In this document: positions 1 to 6,668 of the stretch, piece by piece
Numbering within the stretch: position 1 is the first letter of the stretch
Layout: every line of letters starts with the position of its first letter
NCBI GenBank assembly: GCA_024275775.1
Contig: JAJRYM010000156.1
Location: 1 to 14,465, forward strand
Reading direction: 5' to 3'
Source of the DNA: Nitrospirota bacterium
GTDB taxonomy: Bacteria > Nitrospinota_A > UBA7883 > JACRGQ01
Length of the DNA stretch: 14,465 nucleotides
Made by a program: the position numbers and the translations under genes
The notes under the pieces: model-generated
What the model was told of the DNA's origin: nothing
The model's input: the letters and a program-made list of their open reading frames with translations, nothing else
Database searches by the model: none

Positions 1-1237
1 CGGTTCATTCGCGTTTCTCATAGGCATGAGCCGCGCTCCCGGAGTGTCGAGGTTTTTCCCCGAAGATTATTTCAGAAGGGCGCTCGTAGGCCATGTCGAT
101 CTTGCCATAGTTTGCTGGCTGTTGATTTCCGCCATAGTGCTCTGGAACCATTTCCTCGAAAGCCCGCAGTATAAGAACAGTTTCCGCATCGGCGCGCTTG
201 GCGTTGCGCTGATTTTCCTTTCGGCTCTGCCCGGTTCCGGAGAGGCCGTTTTGAACAACTACGTGCCGGTCATTACCAGCCCATTTTTCTTTACCGGGAT
301 TTGCCTGTTCTTTCTCGCTTTTTGCCTTTCCGTTTTCGACTTTTTGGGAGAAGGCATTCTGGGTCTTTCATCGGAAAACCAGTATAAGAACATACTCTCC
401 GTATCGGTGATTATCGCTTTGATAATGATGGTCGCCGTGCTGGCATCTCTGCTCCTGCTGGGAGGGGATAAACTGGACGACCAGCATTTCTATTACGAGC
501 GGCTTTTCTGGGCGCCCGGCCATATTCAGCAGATACTCAACGCTTCCCTTCTGGTTATCGTTTGGTACGCGCTTTTGCGGGAAACAATCGGCAAGGAGCC
601 GGAATTCTGGGGGTTTCTCGAATACGCCAACAGAATCCTGATAATCTCGGCTCTTCTCCTGCTGGCGATGCTCTTTTTCTTCGACCCGCTAGACAGGGTT
701 TTCAAAATCGGCGCGGAGGTAATCTACGGGCTGGGGATAGGCATTCCGCTTTTTATGCATATAGCCAATATTTTTCGCCAGTATATTTTTGTAGCCCGCA
801 AGCCGGCCTCATCCGCCTTGCTGATTTCGATAATTATTTATCTTTACGGCATATTCATAGCCTACGGAGGGTTTGATAACGATACCCGCGTGCCTGCCCA
901 CTACCATGGCGCGGTTACCGCGCTTACCCTCGCGCTGATGGGCTTTGCCTTTCATATGATTTCCGGTTTCAGAATGAAAATCGCTTTTGAAAAACTGGCG
1001 CGTTATCAGCCATACCTCTACGGTCTCGGCATGGTGTTTTTTATATCGGGGCTTTTCGTTTCCGGGCTTTTCGGAGCGCCGCGGAAAACGCCCGGCACGG
1101 ACTGGACGGATAATCCGGTGGTGTTAACCGCATTGTCGTTTATGGGAATTGGCACTTTGCTGGCCGTTGCCGGCGGAGCTTTGTTTGTCGTTTATGTCGG
1201 CGTTACCATTTACAGGGAAGAAACAGAGGATGAGTGA
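1..1237 (+). CDS. Heme-copper oxidase subunit I-like membrane protein (5' end outside window)
   Basis: The frame is open from base 2, and the residues before the first ATG (base 26) still read like the protein, so the gene begins outside the window. Numbering from that Met, it is a polytopic membrane protein of the cytochrome oxidase subunit I superfamily. H23 (GHVDL) fits the low-spin heme ligand of helix 2. H166 (APGHIQQ) sits where the first CuB histidine lies. H292 and H294 (VPAHYHG) match the two heme ligands of helix 10 (VPGHFH in Thermus ba3 oxidase). The helix 7 HH pair of CuB is missing: no histidine lies between residues 167 and 244, and the matching stretch reads AMLFFFDPLD. The Tyr four residues after the CuB His is Ile. 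It may therefore be a variant oxidase or nitric-oxide-reductase relative, or a non-catalytic heme protein. Its partner subunit would lie upstream, unseen. Superfamily call firm, activity unknown. Confidence 0.8.
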   Translation, partial: GSFAFLIGMSRAPGVSRFFPEDYFRRALVGHVDLAIVCWLLISAIVLWNHFLESPQYKNSFRIGALGVALIFLSALPGSGEAVLNNYVPVITSPFFFTGICLFFLAFCLSVFDFLGEGILGLSSENQYKNILSVSVIIALIMMVAVLASLLLLGGDKLDDQHFYYERLFWAPGHIQQILNASLLVIVWYALLRETIGKEPEFWGFLEYANRILIISALLLLAMLFFFDPLDRVFKIGAEVIYGLGIGIPLFMHIANIFRQYIFVARKPASSALLISIIIYLYGIFIAYGGFDNDTRVPAHYHGAVTALTLALMGFAFHMISGFRMKIAFEKLARYQPYLYGLGMVFFISGLFVSGLFGAPRKTPGTDWTDNPVVLTALSFMGIGTLLAVAGGALFVVYVGVTIYREETEDE

Positions 1238-1349
1238 AAAGGAAAACAAAAAAAACAGGGGCAAGTGGGTAATGCTTTTTACTCTGCTGGCTATCGCCGT
1301 TGCCATGTATTTTAGCATTATCTGGAAGATATCTACCAAAGGCCCCTGA
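1230..1349 (+). CDS. 39-residue single-helix membrane protein, putative oxidase accessory subunit
   Basis: The start ATG lies within the last codons of the oxidase-like gene (8-base overlap), which suggests translational coupling. A GGAAG-like site lies about 9 bases upstream. The protein has a charged Lys/Arg/Asn-rich N-terminus (MSEKENKKNRGK), one hydrophobic helix at about residues 13-32 and a short polar tail ending in STKGP. Tiny one-helix proteins of this layout accompany oxidase genes in many bacteria as small subunits or small assembly proteins. The call rests on size, topology and position and not on a recognised domain. A longer frame could start at base 1149, but it would overlap the upstream gene by 89 bases and has no advantage. 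Confidence 0.6.
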   Translation: MSEKENKKNRGKWVMLFTLLAIAVAMYFSIIWKISTKGP

Positions 1350-1453
1350 CTCTTCTGCAAACCGGCTTTTTTCTTTTACGAGGCCGGAGTGATACTATCT
1401 CAGGATAGCGCACAGACTTAATTCACAACCAGTCGGCACGAAAGGGTTTTTGC

Positions 1454-2407
1454 ATGACAGCTGTTCAAATAACCGCACTACGCCACACCTACCCCGGCAA
1501 AAAGAAAACCGGCGCTGTAGAAGTATTGCGCGGGATAGACCTGACCGTTAAGAAAGGCAAAATTTTCGGGTTTCTTGGGCCTAACGGTTCCGGCAAAACA
1601 ACGCTTTTTAAAATACTGTCCACCCTGTTTCCTCCGTCTTCCGGCCGCGCCGAAATTCTGGGGATGGACATCGTTAAAAACCCGAATGAAATAAGACGCA
1701 GAATAGGCATCGTTTTTCAAAACCCGAGCCTGGACGGCAAACTGACCATCGAAGAAAATCTCGTTCATCAGGCGCATCTCTACGGCCTTTCGGGCGTCCC
1801 GATGCAAGAGAGAATAGATTTTCGGCTTAAACAGTTCTCACTTTCCGACAGGCGCAACCAGTTTGTGGAAACGCTTTCGGGCGGGCTTAAAAGAAGGGTG
1901 GAGCTTGCCAAAGGGCTTCTTCATAACCCGGAACTGCTTATACTGGACGAGCCTTCCACAGGCCTCGATCCTGCCGCGAGGCGGTCGTTATGGTCGGCCC
2001 TTACAGCCCTCAGGTCGAACGACGGGGTTACCATTCTCGTTACCACCCACCTTATAACCGAGGCGGAGCAGTGCGACAGGCTGGCGATTCTCGACCGAGG
2101 TCAGGTGGTTTGCGAAGGCTCTCCTGAAGAGCTTAAAAGCGAAATCGGCGGGGATGTGATAACCATTTCAACTCCCTCGCCGGCTGAATTCGCGGAGAAA
2201 TATTCTCAGAAGTTCCACGAAAAACCGATGCTCGTTAACGGAAAAATAAGAGTGGAAAAGGCCAACGGGCATCGTTTTATTCCGGAAATAGTGGAAGCGT
2301 TGCCGGCTCTCGTTCAGGGAGTGTCGTACGGCAAGCCGACGCTCGACGATGTTTTCGTTCATAAAACAGGCCATTCGCTGGCCGCCGAAGCGGAGGAAAA
2401 AGCATGA
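1454..2407 (+). CDS. ABC-2 type transporter ATP-binding protein (DrrA/NodI-like)
   Basis: A 317-residue ATPase that would power the permease encoded next. All ABC motifs are present: Walker A GPNGSGKT (42-49), Q-loop Gln89, signature LSGGL (141-145), Walker B LLILDE (161-166), D-loop STGLD (168-172) and switch His199. The C-terminal extension of about 90 residues ends with the PTLDDVF motif (296-301) typical of DrrA/NodI/CcmA-type exporters. The start is ATG with AAAGGG seven bases upstream. Its stop overlaps the permease start as ATGA. The substrate is unknown. The setting between an oxidase-like gene and a DUF420 gene suggests a role in oxidase or cofactor biogenesis, but drug or polysaccharide exporters share the same architecture. 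Confidence 0.93.
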   Translation: MTAVQITALRHTYPGKKKTGAVEVLRGIDLTVKKGKIFGFLGPNGSGKTTLFKILSTLFPPSSGRAEILGMDIVKNPNEIRRRIGIVFQNPSLDGKLTIEENLVHQAHLYGLSGVPMQERIDFRLKQFSLSDRRNQFVETLSGGLKRRVELAKGLLHNPELLILDEPSTGLDPAARRSLWSALTALRSNDGVTILVTTHLITEAEQCDRLAILDRGQVVCEGSPEELKSEIGGDVITISTPSPAEFAEKYSQKFHEKPMLVNGKIRVEKANGHRFIPEIVEALPALVQGVSYGKPTLDDVFVHKTGHSLAAEAEEKA

Positions 2408-3180
2408 GCGGAACAATGCTTACCGTAACGACTCTCTGGAAGCGCGAGATGGTACGTTTTTATCGTGACCGTAGCCGGGTTATAGGCGGGCTCGTTCCGC
2501 CGGTGATTTTCTGGTTCTTTATAGGTTCCGGTTTCAGCGGCTCTTTCCGCGTAGGCGAAGGGGAGGGGATATCCTACCTTCTTTACTTTTTCCCCGGCAT
2601 CCTTACGCTCATATTTCTTTTCACCGCAATTTTTTCGACCATCTCCATAATAGAAGACAGGAAGGAAGGTTTTCTTCAGTCGGTTCTTGTGGCGCCTGTT
2701 CCGAGAACATCGATAGTTCTTGGCAAGGTGCTTGGAAGCGCGTCGCTGGCTTTTCTGCAGGGGATACCGTTTCTTATATTGGGTTATTTCGGCGGCATTC
2801 GGATACATCACGGGATGGTTCTGCAAACCATGATAATACTTTTCGCCATCTCTTTCGTATTCGCGTCGATAGGGTTTCTTCTGGCCTGGATTCTGGAATC
2901 CGCGCAAGGTTTTCACGCGATAATGAACATGTTTCTTATCCCAATGTGGCTGTTGTCCGGGTCGCTGTTTCCGATAGGTAATCTTCCGGGCTGGCTGGCG
3001 TGGCTTGTAAAGGCCAACCCGCTAACTTACGCCGTGGCCGCTTTGCAACGGGTTCTTTTCGACCCCGGCGTCATAAGCTCCCTGCCGACGATGAGGCAGT
3101 GCGCTATCGTAATATTTGTTTATTGCGCCGTCTGTTTCGCGGGCGCTCTTTATGTCGCTAAAAAAAGGGTAAATTACTAA
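2404..3180 (+). CDS. ABC-2 type transporter permease
   Basis: A 258-residue inner-membrane protein with about six helices and an amphipathic N-terminus, as in the ABC-2 family. The conserved cytoplasmic stretch EDRKEGFLQSVLVAPVPR (84-101) follows helix 2. The late motif with SGSLFPIGNLP (185-195) and ANPLTYAVAALQ (204-215) is the usual ABC-2 signature before the last helix. It starts within the ATPase stop (ATGA, 4 bases) and ends one base into the next ATG (TAATG), so ATPase, permease and DUF420 protein are very probably made from one transcript in matched amounts. It would form the pore for the upstream ATPase. The exported substrate cannot be told from sequence. Confidence 0.93.
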   Translation: MSGTMLTVTTLWKREMVRFYRDRSRVIGGLVPPVIFWFFIGSGFSGSFRVGEGEGISYLLYFFPGILTLIFLFTAIFSTISIIEDRKEGFLQSVLVAPVPRTSIVLGKVLGSASLAFLQGIPFLILGYFGGIRIHHGMVLQTMIILFAISFVFASIGFLLAWILESAQGFHAIMNMFLIPMWLLSGSLFPIGNLPGWLAWLVKANPLTYAVAALQRVLFDPGVISSLPTMRQCAIVIFVYCAVCFAGALYVAKKRVNY

Positions 3181-3608
3181 TGAATCTCACAGTTCTGCCG
3201 CATTTTCAGGCTTCGATGAACACTGTTTCCACCATCCTTTTGCTCACAGGTTTTTATTTCATTAAAAACGACAACCGCAGCGCCCACATGAAATGCATGA
3301 TTTCGGCGCTTGGCACGTCCAGTCTGTTTCTGGTCTCCTATCTCACCTATCACTATTACGCCGGAACGACCCGCTTCGGCGGCGAGGGGTGGATAAGGCC
3401 GGTTTACTTCACGATTCTTCTTACGCACACCATCCTCGCTATAGCTATCGTGCCGCTGGTGCTGGTAACGGTCTGGCGCGCCGCTAAGGGGAGATTCGAA
3501 ACGCACAGGAAAATAGCCAGGTGGACACTGCCGATATGGCTTTATGTGTCGGTCACCGGCGTTATAATCTATTGCATGCTCTATCATCTTTATCCGCCCG
3601 CAGGCTGA
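3180..3608 (+). CDS. DUF420 / CtaM-like membrane protein (oxidase assembly)
   Basis: A 142-residue protein with four predicted helices (about 12-29, 38-57, 78-98, 115-135) and histidines near the membrane faces at residues 8, 36, 58, 83, 109 and 136. Motifs TYHYY (56-60), LLTHTILA (80-87), FETHRKIARWTLPIW (106-120) and VTGVIIYCMLY (125-135) are those of the DUF420 family. Members called CtaM are needed for maturation of heme-copper oxidases in Firmicutes, and the conserved histidines suggest heme or metal handling. Translation is coupled to the ABC permease through TAATG. The gene links the transporter to the oxidase-like gene 1.9 kb upstream. Family assignment is strong and the precise step is not known. 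Confidence 0.87.
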   Translation: MNLTVLPHFQASMNTVSTILLLTGFYFIKNDNRSAHMKCMISALGTSSLFLVSYLTYHYYAGTTRFGGEGWIRPVYFTILLTHTILAIAIVPLVLVTVWRAAKGRFETHRKIARWTLPIWLYVSVTGVIIYCMLYHLYPPAG

Positions 3609-3616
3609 CGGGACGC

Positions 3617-4993
3617 GTGAAAAAAAACCGGTATCATCTGGTTACGTTTGGTTGCCAGATGAACCAGTACGATTCCGAAAAACTGGAAGGGATTCTTTCT
3701 GCGCGGGGAATGGAGCCGGCCGGCAGTCCCGATAAGGCGGATGTAATCTTCGTAAACAGCTGTTCCATACGGGAAAAAGCCGAGAGCAAGGTTTTCTCGC
3801 TTATCGGGAGGCTCGCTGGCGCAGGAAACGGCAGGAAACCGGTAATAGCTTTGGGCGGCTGTATCCCGACTCTTAGGGGGAAGGAAATTTTCCGTTCGGC
3901 GCCCGCTGTAGATTTGCTCTACGGCCCCGATTCGCTGGAAAAACTGCCGGCCATGCTGGAGGAATATTTCTACACCGGCAAAAAACAGATTGATCTGGAA
4001 TTCAGCGATTCCACCGCTTGGGACGGGCCCGACCCGTGTGTAAGGCCGAGCGACGTTACAGCGTGGGTTGGAATAATGAAAGGGTGCGACAACCGATGTT
4101 CCTACTGCGTGGTGCCGGACACGCGCGGGCCGGAGGTAAGCAGGCCGGTGGAATCCATCCTTGCGGAAGTGAAAGCTCTTGCGAAAAAAGGATACAGGGA
4201 AATAAACCTGTTGGGGCAGAACGTAAATTCGTACGGCAAAACCCTTCCCGGTTCGGTTACGTTCCCGGAGCTATTGGGGATGGCGGAAGAGATTGAAGGG
4301 ATAGAGCGGATTCGGTTTATGACCTCTCATCCGAAAGATCTTACCGACAGGCTTATCGAGCGGATGGCCGGGTCTCAAAAAATCTGCCCTTCATTGCATC
4401 TTCCGCTTCAGGCCGGTTCCGACCGGATACTTGAGATGATGAACCGGGGCTACACGGCCGGCGACTACCTGGAAAAAATCCGAAAACTCAAATCGGCCGT
4501 ACCCGGAATAACCATATCAACAGACCTGATGGTGGGATTCCCGACGGAAACCGACGATGATTTCAAAAAAACTATCGGGGTGATGGAAAAAGTTAATTTT
4601 GACTCGCTTTATCTTTTCATCTATTCCCGGCGCCCGGCAACTCCCGCCGCCGATTTTGACTGCCAGGTTCCACGCGATGCCGCCCACGCCCGGTTTGAAC
4701 AAGCGTGGGCGCTCCACCGCAAAACGGTTTCCAGGAAACTCGCCGAGTTGGAAGGAAGCACGGTTGAACTGCTGTGCGAAGGGGAATATGGTGTAAAATC
4801 TACGAAAGAAAAAGACGATGCGCTAATAACGCAGTTCGGCCGGTCTGCAGGCGGCCATAAGGTTATATTTGAAGCGGAGAAGAATTTAACAGGCAAAATA
4901 TTATCGGTTCTGGTTACCCGTTCGGCCGGTTTCAATCTTTACGGAAAGCCGGCCGCGGAAAGGAATGCACATGGGAGAAGAGACAAGAATTGA
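3617..4993 (+). CDS. miaB: tRNA-2-methylthio-N6-dimethylallyladenosine synthase (radical SAM methylthiotransferase)
   Basis: It adds the 2-methylthio group to i6A37 of tRNAs reading UNN codons, using two 4Fe-4S clusters and SAM. From the GTG start the protein has 458 residues, close to E. coli MiaB. The N-terminal UPF0004 domain carries cluster ligands C13 (FGCQMN), C49 (NSCSIREKAE) and C82 (GGC). The radical SAM motif is C157-x3-C161-x2-C164 (CDNRCSYCVVP). Further family motifs are NLLGQNVNSYG, TSHPKD, LPLQAGSD and DLMVGFPTE. The tail from about residue 390 fits a TRAM RNA-binding domain. GTG at 3617 is chosen because it puts the usual short N-terminus right before the first motif and lies 8 bases after the previous stop. 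An in-frame ATG at 3521 would add 32 unrelated residues inside the upstream gene. The Shine-Dalgarno is weak (GGGA). A related methylthiotransferase such as MtaB is less likely given the FGCQMN and TRAM features. Confidence 0.93.
   Translation: MKKNRYHLVTFGCQMNQYDSEKLEGILSARGMEPAGSPDKADVIFVNSCSIREKAESKVFSLIGRLAGAGNGRKPVIALGGCIPTLRGKEIFRSAPAVDLLYGPDSLEKLPAMLEEYFYTGKKQIDLEFSDSTAWDGPDPCVRPSDVTAWVGIMKGCDNRCSYCVVPDTRGPEVSRPVESILAEVKALAKKGYREINLLGQNVNSYGKTLPGSVTFPELLGMAEEIEGIERIRFMTSHPKDLTDRLIERMAGSQKICPSLHLPLQAGSDRILEMMNRGYTAGDYLEKIRKLKSAVPGITISTDLMVGFPTETDDDFKKTIGVMEKVNFDSLYLFIYSRRPATPAADFDCQVPRDAAHARFEQAWALHRKTVSRKLAELEGSTVELLCEGEYGVKSTKEKDDALITQFGRSAGGHKVIFEAEKNLTGKILSVLVTRSAGFNLYGKPAAERNAHGRRDKN
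4959..4964 (+). promoter_or_regulatory. Ribosome binding site deciding the start of the DUF151 gene
   Basis: AAAGGA lies six bases before ATG 4971 but directly against ATG 4965. This spacing favours the second ATG as the true start. The site is inside the last codons of miaB. Confidence 0.55.
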
Positions 4994-5474
4994 AATGAAA
5001 GTGGAAGGGTTGGTTCTGGACCCCGCCACAAGCATGCCGATAATAATCCTTAAGGATATGGAAGACCAGTGGACTCTTCCGATATGGGTTGGGATTTTTG
5101 AAGCCAACGCCATCGCCCTGGAAATGGAAAAAATACAGACGCCCCGGCCGATGACGCACGACCTGATAAAAAATATCTTCAATGGGTTCGAAGCCACCGT
5201 AAACCACATCTGCGTAAACGATCTGCGGGATAACACCTTTTACGCGCTTATTTCCGTTAATGTTAACGGAGAGGAAAAGATAATCGACTCGCGCCCGTCC
5301 GACGCCATCGCCATTTCCCTGCGCGTCAACGCAAAAATTCTTGTTGAAAAAAAGGTGCTTGAAGAAGCGAAGAGCTTCGATTTCGCGGGAGAGGCGGAAC
5401 TGGGTAACGACGACCAGTGGAAAAAATGGCTCGACGAGGTAAAGCCGGACGATTTCGGCAAGGACGATCAGTAA
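4971..5474 (+). CDS. Bifunctional nuclease family protein (BFN / DUF151)
   Basis: A 167-residue soluble protein. It shows the DUF151 core: LPIWVGIFEANAIALEMEK (36-54), a Pro/His stretch PRPMTHDLI (58-66) and the hallmark RPSDAIAISLRVNAKI (108-123). Members were described as nucleases acting on RNA and DNA in plants, and the domain is common and conserved in bacteria, where its role is poorly known. The C-terminal 30 residues are acidic (EAELGNDDQW and following). The gene overlaps the end of miaB by 23 bases, an arrangement found in several phyla that hints at a link to RNA metabolism. The neighbouring ATG at 4965 would only add two residues. Confidence 0.88.
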   Translation: MGEETRIEMKVEGLVLDPATSMPIIILKDMEDQWTLPIWVGIFEANAIALEMEKIQTPRPMTHDLIKNIFNGFEATVNHICVNDLRDNTFYALISVNVNGEEKIIDSRPSDAIAISLRVNAKILVEKKVLEEAKSFDFAGEAELGNDDQWKKWLDEVKPDDFGKDDQ

Positions 5475-5518
5475 TCGAACCTTGTTTTCAGTTGAGCGGT
5501 CAGGGGGAAATGTTTTTT

Positions 5519-5526
5519 AGGGAGGT
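5519..5526 (+). promoter_or_regulatory. Strong Shine-Dalgarno of the SPFH gene
   Basis: AGGGAGGT sits six bases before ATG 5533, a near-perfect match to the 16S rRNA tail. It predicts efficient initiation independent of the preceding gene, which ends 58 bases upstream. Confidence 0.75.
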
Positions 5527-5532
5527 ACGGGC

Positions 5533-6645
5533 ATGGCGATAATGATGGAGGTAATCGAATGGACGGATCCATCTCCGGAAGACATGATTTCCCGCTATCC
5601 CGGAAGGGGTTCGGCCGATATAAAGCTCGGCGCACAGCTTATCGTACGGGAAACGCAGTCGGCCGTATTTTACCGCGATGGCAAGGCCTGCGATTCGTTC
5701 GGGCCGGGCAGACATACTCTTAAAACCGTAAACCTGCCGATAATCACTAAACTGTTCTCCGCACCGTGGGGCTTTGAAAGCATATTCAAGGCCACGGTCT
5801 ATTTTATAAATCACAAAACCTTCACGAACATGAAGTGGGGCACCAGAGATCCCGTGGCGTTCCGCGACCGTGAGCTGGGCCTTGTCCGATTGCGGGGCTT
5901 CGGCGTTTACAGCATGAAAGTAACCGAGCCTCTTCTCTTCATAAACCAGCTCGTCGGAAGGGAAGCCCAATACTCTACAGACCAGATAGGCGACTATTTA
6001 AGGGACATAATAATATGCAGGCTTAACGACCTTTTCGGCGAAAAGCTGGATACAATTCTCGATCTGCCGGCGCAATACAAGGAGCTCGCGGCCGAACTCA
6101 AGGATATTCTGCAGAAAGAGTTTGGCAAATACGGCATAACCCTGCTCGATTTCTACATATCTTCCATCACGCCGCCCGAAGAGGTGCAGAAGATGATAGA
6201 CGAAAGAAGCGGAATGGCGGCCGTAGAGAATCTGGATCAGTTTCTCAAGTTCAAGGTGGCGAAATCGATGGATGCCGGCGGAGGCGCCGTATCCGGCGGA
6301 GCCGCGGCCGGAATAGGCATGGGAGTAGGGATGATGATGCCGGGCTACATGAGCAAAGCGTTTGCCCCGGAGCAGAGGGACTTGGAAAAGGAGTCGATAC
6401 CTACGGTGCAATGCCCCGAATGTCTGGCACATACGCCGGAAAACAGCAGGTTTTGCTACCGGTGCGGGCACCAGATGACTGCGGCCAGCATGTGCCAGAA
6501 CTGTTCCAAGGTGGTGCCGGTGCATTCCAAATTCTGCATGAACTGCGGTCATAGCCTTTCGGAAAAGCCGCACTGTTCAAAATGCGATATCGATCTTCCG
6601 TCCGGCACAAAATTCTGCCCCGGTTGCGGGGAGAAAATAGGCTGA
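5533..6645 (+). CDS. YdjI-like SPFH domain protein with three C-terminal zinc ribbons
   Basis: A 370-residue protein without signal peptide or clear membrane helix. Residues about 30-225 form an SPFH/Band-7-like domain of the YdjI / 'virion core protein' type. Typical motifs are KWGTRDPVAFRD (101-112), VRLRGFGVYSMKV (118-130) and ITLLDFYISSITPPEEVQ (202-219). A Gly/Ala/Met-rich linker (248-272) follows, with three zinc ribbons, each CxxC-x10-CxxC, at C294-C311, C321-C338 and C348-C365. The ribbons repeat with an exact 27-residue period. In Bacillus subtilis YdjI works with the PspA homologue YdjF and the zinc-ribbon protein YdjG in membrane stress. No PspA gene is present here, but the next gene is also a zinc-ribbon protein. 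A scaffold or membrane-surface role is inferred, and no enzymatic residues are seen. Confidence 0.87.
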   Translation: MAIMMEVIEWTDPSPEDMISRYPGRGSADIKLGAQLIVRETQSAVFYRDGKACDSFGPGRHTLKTVNLPIITKLFSAPWGFESIFKATVYFINHKTFTNMKWGTRDPVAFRDRELGLVRLRGFGVYSMKVTEPLLFINQLVGREAQYSTDQIGDYLRDIIICRLNDLFGEKLDTILDLPAQYKELAAELKDILQKEFGKYGITLLDFYISSITPPEEVQKMIDERSGMAAVENLDQFLKFKVAKSMDAGGGAVSGGAAAGIGMGVGMMMPGYMSKAFAPEQRDLEKESIPTVQCPECLAHTPENSRFCYRCGHQMTAASMCQNCSKVVPVHSKFCMNCGHSLSEKPHCSKCDIDLPSGTKFCPGCGEKIG

Positions 6646-6668
6646 AGCCTTTTTGAAAGAGGGGCGGT

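Noticed and set aside
1362..1387. CCGGC / GCCGG inverted repeat between the microprotein and the ABC ATPase gene
   Set aside because: The stem is only 5 bases with a 16-base loop and the T-rich stretch is inside the loop, so it does not fit an intrinsic terminator.
1395..1408. CTATC-TCAG-GATAG inverted repeat upstream of the ABC ATPase
   Set aside because: A 5-base stem of this kind is expected by chance; no promoter elements surround it at proper spacing.
2359..2916. Minus-strand open frame of 185 codons opposite the ABC permease
   Set aside because: Its composition (many Lys, Arg, Tyr) is that of a shadow of a hydrophobic gene, and the permease motifs on the plus strand are clear.
3521..3616. 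N-terminal extension of miaB from ATG 3521
   Set aside because: It would overlap the DUF420 gene by 88 bases, and the added residues do not resemble the MiaB N-terminus, which starts naturally at GTG 3617.
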